A DNA stretch of 64,000 nt from Flaccisagitta enflata (lineage: Eukaryota; Chaetognatha; Sagittoidea; Aphragmophora): positions 5,704,001 through 5,768,000 of the forward strand of contig OZ231126.1 in the NCBI GenBank assembly GCA_965153355.1. Direction: 5' to 3'. The translations under genes and the position numbers were made by a program. Of this stretch, positions 29,449 to 41,800 are shown piece after piece. The notes below the pieces were generated by a model. The model saw only the letters and a list, made by a program, of their open reading frames with translations. It was not told where the DNA came from and made no database searches. Numbering within the stretch: position 1 is the stretch's first letter; each line of letters starts with the position of its first letter.

Positions 29449-32400
29449 AAAAGACAGAAAGAAAGAGAGAAGGGCAAAGCAACGGAAGGCGAAATGATGG
29501 AAACGTTCAGAAAGCGAAAAAAAAAGTTGTGCATTCTGGGCCACAAAGTTACAATTGTTTATTAGCTGACGCCTTAACAGCTCATTGGCGCCGTTGAAGG
29601 AAGTAGCTCACAAAAGATCTTCGTGAAATCAGTTTTTCTGTCCCCAATCGCGTCCGCAAAGATGAACAAGTCCAGGGCTAACGTATCGGCGGTCGATGCA
29701 AAACCATCGGCAGTAACGAAACCATCGGCAATAGCAACGGGGAAGCCTTCATCGACGCATCCTTTGAACGCGATGAAAAAGACGACTTCGACGGGATTAA
29801 AGACGACCACGACTTACGATCCCAACTCACTCACCGATGATTCTTTCAGCACTTACTCCGAGGTCTCAAGTCATAGTTCTTATACACTTTTTTTTATAGG
29901 AACGTAATTTTTTTTTGAAGGCTTTATTTTCTTATTTTGGAGGTCAAATAAAGCCTTTAATGTTCTTAGAGCGTTCTTAATTAAAAATACTATATAAACT
30001 ATAAGGAACTTTATAATATACTATTATTTGATTATATTAGATATATTTCTATTGAATACTATTAAAACAAATGCTACACATTAATGTCTGGGGATATTTT
30101 CTTAGTATTCATATCAAAAATTATAAAATTTTTATTATAATCATACTAAAATATTAGTGTTTTGTTAATGTTATTTTAAGCAAAATTTTTTTTCTCAAGA
30201 TTTAAAGCCTTTGTATATTCTTAAGATGTTCTTGATTTTTGGGCCTTTGAAGCGTTGATGTTCTTATAAACTAGGTTCTCATGAAAGAAAAGTGTACATG
30301 AATACATTGAAAATAAGACAAGCCCAGGAAGGCCAAGGATGTACACTTACACGCGTAATACAACGAAGATTTCAAAAACTGTAAAAAAAGTTACCACCTC
30401 TACCCACAGCTTATGACAAAACTTCCACAGGATCATATGGGGTATCATTCTGTAGCTTGTCACAGTATAATTTACGCCACGGAGGCGATTTTTTAATGTC
30501 GCTCCCATTCTACCCCAAACATTGGCGGCGGACACCCCCATTGGCGGCGGTAAAACAAGGCCGGATACACGGTAATCCAGTCGCGGATGGTTGGGCAGGA
30601 GCAGTAATGCAAAAACCGCTCGGAATTCAAAAATGTGACGGACGGACCGACATACCGACCTACCGAACGACACGGCAAGGTGTAGAGTCGCGTGTCCGCG
30701 ACTAAAAATCCGCCTTTTGGAGAGAATATCTCTTGAAGACTTGAACGGAGGCGAAATTTAAAATTCGCCTCGGTGGCGTAAATTCTATTGAGATAAGCTA
30801 TTGAATAAAACGGTTAATACCATACACGACCATGTGGCTACGGCGACATGAGCTGCAGCGGGGGGGCTAAACCTTTTCCGTAATCTTCACGTTGTATTCA
30901 ACGTGCGTGTGTATTTATGAACATGTATTGATAAATGAAATGTATAATTGAATAAAATGATAAATGATCAGATTGTAGCAGCTTTTTCAGTAAAAAAAGC
31001 CTCAGATTTTAGGCGATGAATATTTGCATGACCAACAGGCCGACCGACCAACAGATACAGTCTCATATAGAGAAGGCGAGGACGAGGATCTAAAACGTCA
31101 GTTTCAAATGACGAATTAGTTTGAATTGACGATATAGATTATTCCAACCAAACAGAGATAGCTTACAAAAGAAATTGCTCTGAGATATCAAGCCACCAAA
31201 CATGAGCCAAGGCCCCAGGGATATTAATAAGATCAGTGCAGATATGGACAAATTGTATAAAACATAGTGTGTTGTAAATTCCACTCATATTCAGTAATTG
31301 CAATGACCTTCCCACTCCCAGAGTCGTACAGAGGCAATGAAAATACAACGAGAGGAGCAGCCAAAATCTCTAGCAACCCCCCCCCCCCTGCAGCTTAAAT
31401 AATCAATATTACATAAATTTTTAAAATAACAGCTGATAGTTTGTCCTAATAAAATTCCCGCAATCAGAGCAATTTTTGCATTTGAACCTAGTTTTCAAGA
31501 AACAGCGGTTCTAAGGGTCAAAATCAACCATTTTTGCAAATATTGAATTTTACCTTTTTATGACTATTATTTTAGATATTAAAAGGAAGTTAAAAAAATC
31601 GCCTTGATGGCGGAAATTTTTATGACTATTATTTTAGGTATTAAAAGGAAATTAAAAAATCGCCTTGATGGCGGAAATTAAATTGTGGTATACTATCAAC
31701 TGCCACTTCACTTACCCCTGTTACATATATAATAATAGCAGCCCAAAGGCGGTAAGTGGTCAGCGGTACCCGTGCCCTGCTTGAGTAGTATGTGATTTGC
31801 TGAGAGGGAGCAGGGCAGCGGGCCCCGGGACGAAGTCTCAGAACACACAACTGGCCGTCCGCCCGTCCGTCCATCTCTGTCCCCCCTGCCCCATCCTCTG
31901 TCTCCTTCAGAGCTATTTTGACCCCAACCTGCAATCAAATCCAGCAATATGGCCCAAATCTTAAAAATGAGTCAAGATATAGCTCAATTCAAGCAAAATG
32001 GCCCAAATCTGGTCATAATCTAGGTATTGGAGGCCAAAATGATGGACCTCAGGCCAGAATTAGGGTTTTCTGGCAAGATTTACGCCATTTTGCTTGGATT
32101 TGGGTCATTTTGCTTAAATTTGGGCCATATTGCTTGGATTTGGGCTATTTGGCAGAATTAGGGTCAGAATAGGCCCCAAAGGAGACGAAGCCCTGAGGAT
32201 GGGGCAGGGGGGGACGGACGGACGGACGTACGGACGGACGGACGGACAGATTCCCCCTGTGTTCTACAGGACTTCGTCCCCTTCGGGGCCGCTGCCCAAA
32301 AGCTGCAGGGGGGGGGTTGCTAGAAATTTTGCGGCTCCTCGCATTGTATTTTCATTGCAACTGTACTCCTCTGCGGGCTGAATGGCTTCTCCTTCCTGTA

Positions 32401-34644
32401 AGCCATCGCAGGCAACAAAGGGGGCAGGATCACCGTTCGCATTCATTCATATCGATGGTTTTCTCATTCCCAGAGTCGTACTCCCTCTGCAGGCCAGATG
32501 GCATCTCCTTCCCTTATGCAATCGCGGCCACGCAGGCGACAGAGGGCGCGGGATCGCAATTCATATTCGATTATTCATTCATGTTGAATTTATCAATGGT
32601 TTCCTCTTTTCTAGAGTCGTTCTCCCTCTGCGGGCCGAATGGCTTCTCCTTCCCATATGCCATCGCGGGTGACAGAGGGCGCGGGATCGCTGTTCAGCGG
32701 CAGTCAAAACTCCAACTCGGCAGAATACTACTTCCCTTCGTCCGATCTTTACTACACAAGCGAAACCGAACTCAGCGTCAGGAAGAAAGTCAAAAGGAAC
32801 AAAATATGCTTGAAGTGAGAAAACAAGGCCAAGAAGGCCAACGATGCGTCCTCTTTAAATGTTTTTATGAATTAATGTTTTTCATGAATGAACGTTTTTT
32901 ATGAATGAATGTTTTTTATGAATGAATATTATTTATGAATGAATATCATTTATGAATGAATAAATTATGTAATGTATGCTACTTTTACTGGGTTAAAAAC
33001 TCATTCCTGTTGTAAAAATGCATGATTTTGATGTTTTTAATGAATGCGTTACCAACCAACCAACAGACAGACCAACCGACGGACACAGCCTATCATAGAG
33101 ATGCGAGGACGCATCTAAAAAGGAAAATGGCAAGGGGAAGAAAGAAGCAAACCAACAAAGAGAAAAGAAAGGAAGGAAGAGAAAGGAAGGAAGAGAAAGG
33201 AAAAGAAAAGAAACAGGAGAAGAAAGAGAAACAAAGAGAGAACTTTAGAAACAATGAAAGAAGGAACAGATAAGAAGAAGGAAACGAAAGAGAAAACAAG
33301 GCCAAGTAGGCCAATAAGGTGCGACGTGTGGATCGTCGAAAGAATGCGTTACCCGACAGACCAACAGACCGACCAACCAACGGACACAGCCAGTTATAGA
33401 GGTGCTTTGTCGCACCTAAAAAGACAAATTGAAACAAAGAAAGAAAGGAAAGCAAGAAGAAGAGATGATAAGAATGGAATAGCGATAGATGAAAAAGAAA
33501 ATGTTTATGGAATGATGTGGTGATGCCTATTTAGTGTGATGTGATTCTTCCTCCCCCTCCTCCCCCCACCTTTCCACCTCCTTCATTGACAGAGTGGCAT
33601 GGTTCTTCTTGTTGGTCGTTTCCTGGTTCGCCGGAGTTGTGGTCGAGGCCGAACTTAAACTAATTAACACTCTACAAGGACTCAAAAGATATCTCGATCC
33701 TCAACCAGGAGAAATTGGAAAAGAATCCTAGAAGCGCATCGACAGTATGACGCTCCTTTTAGACAGAATTTATCTTAATCCTTGACCGGACTTAGTTGAA
33801 TCCTTGTCGTGCAGTGACTTAATGAAATTCTCTATACATACATACGGGATGTTTATTTTTAATCACCTACAAAAGAAAGTAAATACTGGACCTTCTTATA
33901 AAGGGAAAAGCCTGGTTTGAAACCTCACAAACGAGGATAAAGGATTTAGGACTTTTGGGGCAATCCACATCAATAAATACATTTGAACTGTCAGCCAAAT
34001 AAACGCGTGACATTCCAAACCTCCCTCTAACCGATGTTCAGAAGGAGTTGGGATGAAAGTGGAGGAGTTGGCCCCCTATTCCGTCTTGCACCCCCCCCCC
34101 TCTCTCATTCTCCTTCCAGGGGTGTATATTATTGAGTCGCTTTTGATTTTTTTCCCCCCCCTGCCTTTGATTTTCTTCCCCGCGACGCGTCGCGTCGCGT
34201 TTTTATATCCATGATTTTCTTCCCCATATAGCAATAAAACTATGTATTTAAGGTTTAAATAGTGTTAAATTGTGTTTTACTAATTGAGTTTTATGATTTG
34301 GTACTGCCAAAAGTTATATTTTCCCCAAATTTCCTCTTTTTCTCTTTTTTCCCCCTTTGAGTTCCTTCCCCATCTCCAGACCCTTTGATTTTTCCCCCCC
34401 CCCCCGGTGGGGGGGGGAAACTCAAGAATATACAGGCCTGTCTCCTTCCCTACCTATTTTCTAAGTCCTTGACGATGCAGGCTGTGTTGTCCGCTTCCTT
34501 GGCGTAGTCGGCCTCCATCGTGGTCAGCCTTTCGTTCGTTTCACTCAGCAGCTCTTCCATATTCTTCGTGTTTTGCTGACGAAATTAAGTTACAATATCG
34601 TCGCGGATGGATGGGCATGGGGTGTACACTGTACAGTCCCCACC

Positions 34645-34680
<36 letters not shown>

Positions 34681-34693
34681 ACACACAATGCTC

Positions 34694-34731
<38 letters not shown>

Positions 34732-36465
34732 GCACACTGCCCTCTGTCACACAAACACACACGCACGCACACTGCTCACACACGCACACACACGTACACA
34801 CACACACGCACACACTGCCCTCTTTCGCACAGACACACATGTACACACAGACACACACACACCCACAGAGAAACACACCCACAGAGACACACACGCACAG
34901 AGACACACACGCACAGAGACACACACGCACAGAGACACACACGCACAGAGACACACACGCACAGAGACACACACGCACAGAGACACACACGCACAGAGAC
35001 ACACACGCACGCACAGAGATACACACGCACAGAGAAACACACACACGCACAGAGACACAGAGAGACGTTTTGGAGCTTGCCGCTGACTATCACCTTTTGC
35101 AACTCGAACTTTTCTTGTTCAAAAGCAGCGACGATGTCGTGAATTTTCCGCTCATAATCGTTGGCTTGAGTCTGAGAATGATGTAGTCCAAAATAAGAGA
35201 AAGGAGATAAGAAAAGAAGATTTGGGAAAAAGGCAGTTCAAAATCATTTTGTCGAATTACAAGGGACCAACAAAATACTTTGTTAAATAGACAATAAAAG
35301 GAATTCTTTGAAGGGACTTAAATTTCATTTTTTTGTTTGTTCCATTTATATGTTTCTTGTTACTTGTTACATGCGTATTCGTTAGAACATGATTTGACTG
35401 TACTGCTCGTGCTATGATAGGCCCGTTATTGCAGTTTACACTCCAATCCGGCATCTCAGTTGTGAACAGAATGCAGAAATCATTTCGAGAGCGAATGAGA
35501 TTTGGGGGGCAGACTGAGTGGCCAAGGCAGAGTATGGTTATTTTCAGTGTTTTTTGTTATCTATTCTTTCTTTCAGGCCTGTATATTGTTCCGTATTTCC
35601 CCCCCCCCCCGGTGGGGGGGGGAAAATAATCAAAGGGTTTGGAGAAAGGGAAGAAAAAGGAGGGAGGAAAAAAGGGAAAAAAGAGAAAACTTGGGGAAAA
35701 TATAACTTTTGGCAGTAAAAAATCATAAAACATGATAAGTTAAACACCATTTAACATTATTTAAACCTTAAACATCTAGTTTTAGTGGTTTATGGGGAAG
35801 AAAAACATTGATTTGGTAACGCGACGCGATGCGTCGCGGGGAAGAAAATCAAAGGCAGGGGGGGGAAAATAATCAAAGGTTATGGAATTATATACACCCC
35901 TGCTTTCTTTTTCTTTCTTTCTCTATCTTTCTTTCTCTATCTTTCTTTCTCTATCTTTCTTTCTCTATCTTTCTTTCTCTATCTTTCTTTCTCTATCTTT
36001 CTTTCTCTATCTTTCTTTCTCTATCTTTCTTTCTCTATCTTTCTTTCTCTATCTTTCTTTCTCTCTCTTTCTTTCTCTCTCTTTCTTTCTCTCTCTTTCT
36101 TTCTCTCTCTTTCTTTCTTTCTCTTTCTCTCTCTTTCTTTCTCTATCTTTCTTTCTCTATCTTTCTTTCTCTATCTTTCTTTCTCTATCTTTCTTTCTCT
36201 ATCTTTCTTTCTCTATCTTTCTTTCTCTATCTTTCTTTCTCTATCTTTCTTTCACTATCTTTCTTTCACTATCTTCCTTTCACTATCTTCCTTTCACTAT
36301 CTTCCTTTCGCTATCTTCCTTTCACTATCTTCCTTTCACTTTCTTCCTTTCACTTTCTTCCTTTCACTTTCTTCCTTTCACTTTCTTCCTTTCACTTTCT
36401 TCCTTTCACTTTCTTCCTTTCACTTTCTTCCTTTCACTTTCTTCCTTTCACTTTCTTCCTTTCTC

Positions 36466-36521
<56 letters not shown>

Positions 36522-38828
36522 TTTTCCCTTTATTTCTTTCATCATCATTTGTTTCTTTGTTTTTTTCATTCTTTGTTTCTTTCATTCTTTGTTTCTTTCA
36601 TTCTTTGTCTCTTTTGTTTCTTTCATTCTTTGTTTCTTTCATTCTTTGTCTCTTTCATTCTTTGTCTCTTTCATTCTTTCATTCTTTGTTACCTTCATTC
36701 TTTGTTTCTTTCACTCTTTCTTCCAATCTTTCATAGTTTCTTTCATTCTTTCTTTTTTTTCATTCTGTCTTTCTGCCATTCTGTCTTTCTGCCATTCTGT
36801 CTTTCTGCCATTCTGTCTTTCTGCCATTCTGTCTTTCTGCCATTCTGTCTTTCTGCCATTTTCTCTTTCTGCCATTTTCTCTTTCTGCCATTCTGTCTTT
36901 CTGCCACTCTGTCTTTCCTACTTTCTTTCTCATACCTGGTTCTGTCTTTCCTACTTTCTTTCTCATACCTGGTTAGTATCCTCTACCAGCTTCCTGAGTT
37001 CGTTGAGTTGTTGTTCTTTTGTTTCCCTGAGAGTTGCGCTCTCTCTCGCCAAATTGTTGAGTTTCTTCTCCGTCGCCCGCGCTCGATCCTCGTGCTCGCG
37101 GATTTTCGTCCTGGAGAAAACAAGGCCGGATACACGGCCACCAGTTGCGAACGGGTGGGCAGGGGCGGAAATGCGCGTTTTCCCACTTTTCAACTCGAGC
37201 GTGACGGACGGACCGACGGACGGACGGACCGACGGACAAAGCCTCTTATAGAGTTGCGTGTCCGCAACTAAAAAGAGACATTCGAGTGCTTATGAATGGT
37301 CCCCCAAAAAGACCCAGAGGCTCGTTCATTTATTCGTTCGCGTACTCGTCTGTTCGTTCATTCATTCATACATTCGTTCGTTCGTTCACGCCTCCTGCCA
37401 TTCAACCTGTATTGCACGCGCATTTCTTCGATTTCTTGATTTTTGCGTTGGAGGATGTTTTGGACATCGTCGTCGTGTCTTTGTTGCAGTTTGAGCTTCT
37501 CCTCTTGGAACTTGGCCTCGACCACTTGGACCTTCATCTCGACGCCCTTTTCCAGGTTCCGCTTGAAGGCGTTCTCGCGATTCTCCAACGTCGATGACGA
37601 CAGCGGAAGACGAGAATGTCTGAAATTAATGAAAATATGATTTGACGAGATGGTTGAGAACCATAGAAGGGAAGAAGAATAAGAAGATATGGAAGAAGAT
37701 GAGGGGTGGAGGGATGAAGTGTCATATCGTATGAAGAAGACAAGAAGACAAGAAGAAAGAAGAAGAAGAAGAAGAAGAAGAAAGAAGAAGAAGAAGAAGA
37801 AGAAGAAGAAGAAGAAGAAGAAGAAGAAGAAGAAGAAGAAGAAGAAGAAGAAGAAGAAGAATGACAAGAAAAAGAAGAATGACTAGAAGAAGAAGAAGAA
37901 GAAGAATGACAAGAAAAAGAAGAATGACTAGAAGAAGAAGAAGAAGAAGAAGAAGTAGAAGAACAGAAGAAAGACAAAAAGAAGTGGAACAGAAGAAAGA
38001 CAAGAAGAAATGGAACAGAAGAAAGACAAAAAAAAAGTAGAAGAACAAAAGAAAGAAAAGATGAACAGAAAAATGGCAAGAAGAAGAACAAAAGAAAGAC
38101 AAGAAGCAGAAAAACAGAAGAAAGACAAGAAGCAGAAAAACAGAAGAAAGACCAATAAGGCCAATAAGGTGCGCCATGTGGATCGTCGGACGAATGCATT
38201 ACAGACCAACCGACCGACCGACGGACACAGCCAGTTGTAGAGGTGCGTTGGCGCACCTAAAAATGACAAGAAGAAGAACAGAAGAAAGACAAGAAGCAGA
38301 AAAGCAGAAGAAAGACAAGAAGAAGAAGACGACAAGAAGAAAAGAAGGACAAAAAGAAGTAGAGGAACAAAAGAAAGAAAAGAAGAATAGAAAAATGGCA
38401 AGAAGAAGAACAAAAGAAAGACAAGAAGCAGAAAAACAGAAGAAAGACAAGAAGCAGAAAAACAGACGAAAGACAAGAAGAAGAAGACGAAGAAAGACAA
38501 GAACAAGTGACGCGGGGTCACAATATCGTTGCGGACGGGTGGGCAGGAGCATCCAACCCCAATCCACATCACAAGTCCCCCACTCACATGCACAAAAAGC
38601 ATCTAAAACACTCATATCCTCACTTTTCAACTCGTGTCCACGGACCAACCAACGGACGGATGGACGGACGGACGGACAAAGCCTCTTATAGAGTTGCGTG
38701 TCCGCAACTAAAAAGAAGACAAGAAATAGAAGAACAGAAGAAAGAAGAAGAAGAAGAAGAACAGAAGAAAGAAGAAGAAGAAGAACAGAAGGAAGAAAAG
38801 AAGAATAACAGAAGAAAGACACCAAGAA

Positions 38829-38863
<35 letters not shown>

Positions 38864-41800
38864 AGAAGAAGGAGAAGAAGGAAGAGGCACAAAAATACGA
38901 GGAAAAGGAATTAGATTTAGAACTAGTAGAAGGTGAAGAAAGATGGACTTTTTGCCCCACTTCTAGCAATAGTTAATTTTACCTTGGGTCTTCTGGTCCA
39001 GTGTCAGTTTCAGAAGATAATTCACCGGTGATGGCTCTGCTTTCCCACCAACGCGTTGAAGGAGAAGAATCCAACTTCTTGTTAGACGTCTTTGTTGACT
39101 GAAAAAAATCGCATGGCAAGAAAATGAAAGTTCAAGACATTGAATAATAAGAAGAAACCGAAAAGAACAAGGAGATGGAGAAGAAAAAAGAAATAGGCAA
39201 GAAGAGAAAAACAAGTAAAAGAAGCAAAAGAAGAAGAAAAACAATGACAACAACTGAACAACAAAAATCTGAACAGTATCTGGGTCCGCGACGGAAGGGG
39301 GTTAAAGATCACCAATTTTGTAAGATCGCTATGACTAAAAGATTGCTAACCCTGTAAGTTCGCCAAAACTTTCATTTAGAGCCGCCATACAAAGTTTCAT
39401 GCAAATCCGTTGAAAAATGACAAAGTTATGCACGTTTTTCACTTTTAGGCTAGTAGGGTGGTTGGGTGGTAGGCTGGTTTAGATAAATAGTGTGCGTATG
39501 TTGAGTTCTTCCATTTAGAGACTCCATACTAAGTTTCAACCAATTTGGTTGAAAAATGTCCAATTCATGTAAGTTTTTACTTTTAGGCCGGTAAGCTGGT
39601 TGGGTGGTAGGTTGGTTTGGCCGGTTAGCATGCTCAAACATAAATAAATCACATACATGTATTGAGTCCTTCCATTTAGAGACTCCATACCAAATTTCAA
39701 CCAAATTGGTTGAAAAACGCCAAAGATGTGCACATTTATCACTTTTTGGTTGGTAGGTTTGGTGGGGGTTTGACAGGATAAATGCGATATGTTGAGTTCT
39801 TCCATTTAGAGACCCCATACCAAGTTTCAACAAATAAGTTGAAAATGACAAAGTTAAGCAAGTTTTTCACTTTCCGGTTGGGTTGGTTGGGTGGTAGGTT
39901 TGGCGGTTAGCATGCTCAAATGCATATAAATCATATACATATGTTGAGGCCTTCCATCTAGAGACTCCATACCAAATTTCAGCCAAATCGGTTGAAAAAT
40001 GCCAAAGTTATGCACGTTTTTCACTTTTAGGCCGGTAGGCTGGTTGGGTGGTAGGCTGGTTTAACAGGATAAATAGTTTGCATATGCTGAGTCCTTCCAT
40101 TTAGAGTCTCCATACCAAGTTTCAACCAAATCAGTTGAAAAATGACAAAGTTACGCAAGTTTTTCACTTTTAGGCCGGTTGGCTGGTTGGGTGGTAGGTC
40201 GGTTTGGCCGGTTAGCATGCTCAAATGCATATAAATCATATACATATGTTGAGGCCTTCCATTTAGAGACTCCATACCAAATTTCAGCCAAATCGGTTGA
40301 AAAATGCCAAAGTTATGCATGTTTTTCACTTTTAGGCCGGTAGGCTGGTTGGGCTGGTTGGGTTGGTCGGATCACAAAAATCGGATAGGATGTAAAGCGC
40401 CTTACCCTAGTACAACTTCCCACCAAATATGAACCAAATCGGTCAAAGCATAAAAAAGTTATCCATTTTTTAAAATCCGGGACGACAACGACGACGACGA
40501 CGACGACGACACCCACCCGCCTTGAATTATAGTCCGCGTCGGAATGATATTCCGTCGCGGACAAAAAGAAGAAGTAGAGTAAGAAGAAGACATTCAAAGA
40601 AGACCAAGGGAGATACACTGGTGGAAGGGAACAGAAACAGTGACGTGGAACACAGATTTAGAAAGAGGCCGAAAACAACTGGAGCCAATCAGGTTAAACG
40701 TGTAGTATAGCTAGTCGACTTACTATATCTGTTGTGTGATCGTTGGAGATCTTGGATGTATCTTGTTGATGGTCACTAGAAAGTTGTGACGACACCGCGT
40801 CCGCACCGCCAAATCCCAGCCTGTTCAATATCAACGCCAAATACAATAGTCGTCAATGTCAACACTAAATACAATAGTCTTCCATGTCATCGCCAAACAT
40901 ATTAGTCGTCAATTTCAACACCAATTGCAAAAGTCTTCAATGTCATCGCCAAATGCAATAGTCCTCAATGTCAACGCCAAATTCAAAAGCTATCAATGTC
41001 AACGCCAAATACATTAGCGTTCAATGTCAAAGCCTTATACAATAGTCTTTAATGTCAACGCCAAATACATCAGTCTTCATTAATCAATAAAATGTGGGTC
41101 CATTTGAAGTTTCAGCGACGCAGATGAGATGAGAGTCTTAAATGCGGTCTGACCTAATATTCACCAATTGGACTCTCACCTCGACAGTTTCGCCTGAACG
41201 CCATTCAATCGCATTCCGTCGTCGTCGTCATCGTCGTCATCGTCGTTAAGTTCCGCGCGTCGGCCACCAGATTTCGTCGTCGTCGTCGTCGTCGTCGTCT
41301 TCTTCGATGTGTATGCGTCCCTCGTCGGGTGAGTTCCACTGTCGTCTTTGTTAGGTTTAAAAGCGTCTTTGGCGAGATGCGGCAAATATCCTTTGATGGG
41401 ATCGAGGTCGTTAAAAGGGCCTTCCAGTCGGCCGACAGTTTTCAACATGTGGAGCATTAATTGGGCGTAATCGTTGCGATTTCGACGACCTTGAATTGGA
41501 ATGACATCAAAGCGGGATCACGACTTGAGATCAAACGCATGTAATCAATAACTCGGCCGCGCTTACATGTAATTACAACGAACTCGTAGGGCGCGTGTAC
41601 CTTCGAACAATTAAGTAAATCGGTCTAATCATCATTAAATGAGCTGCAAGTTGCGTAATGTTTGCAAACCATTCCCCTAACCATCCACACGCCACCTGAC
41701 CTCTGCTACCCTCTCATCCCCTACCCACCAACACGCCGCACCACCTCACCTCCGCTTCCCTCCCAGCTCATCCGCAGTGCCCATCCAGCACCTGACGTCT

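Noticed and set aside
29187-29546. Phe/Leu/Ser-rich minus-strand ORFs near 29.2-29.5 kb
   Set aside because: Frame translations of the GAAA microsatellite in CEP112 intron 8.
35829-37271. 480-codon plus-strand ORF (FLSLSFFLYLSF repeats)
   Set aside because: It is a translation of the CTTT microsatellite and runs antisense through CEP112 exon 6.
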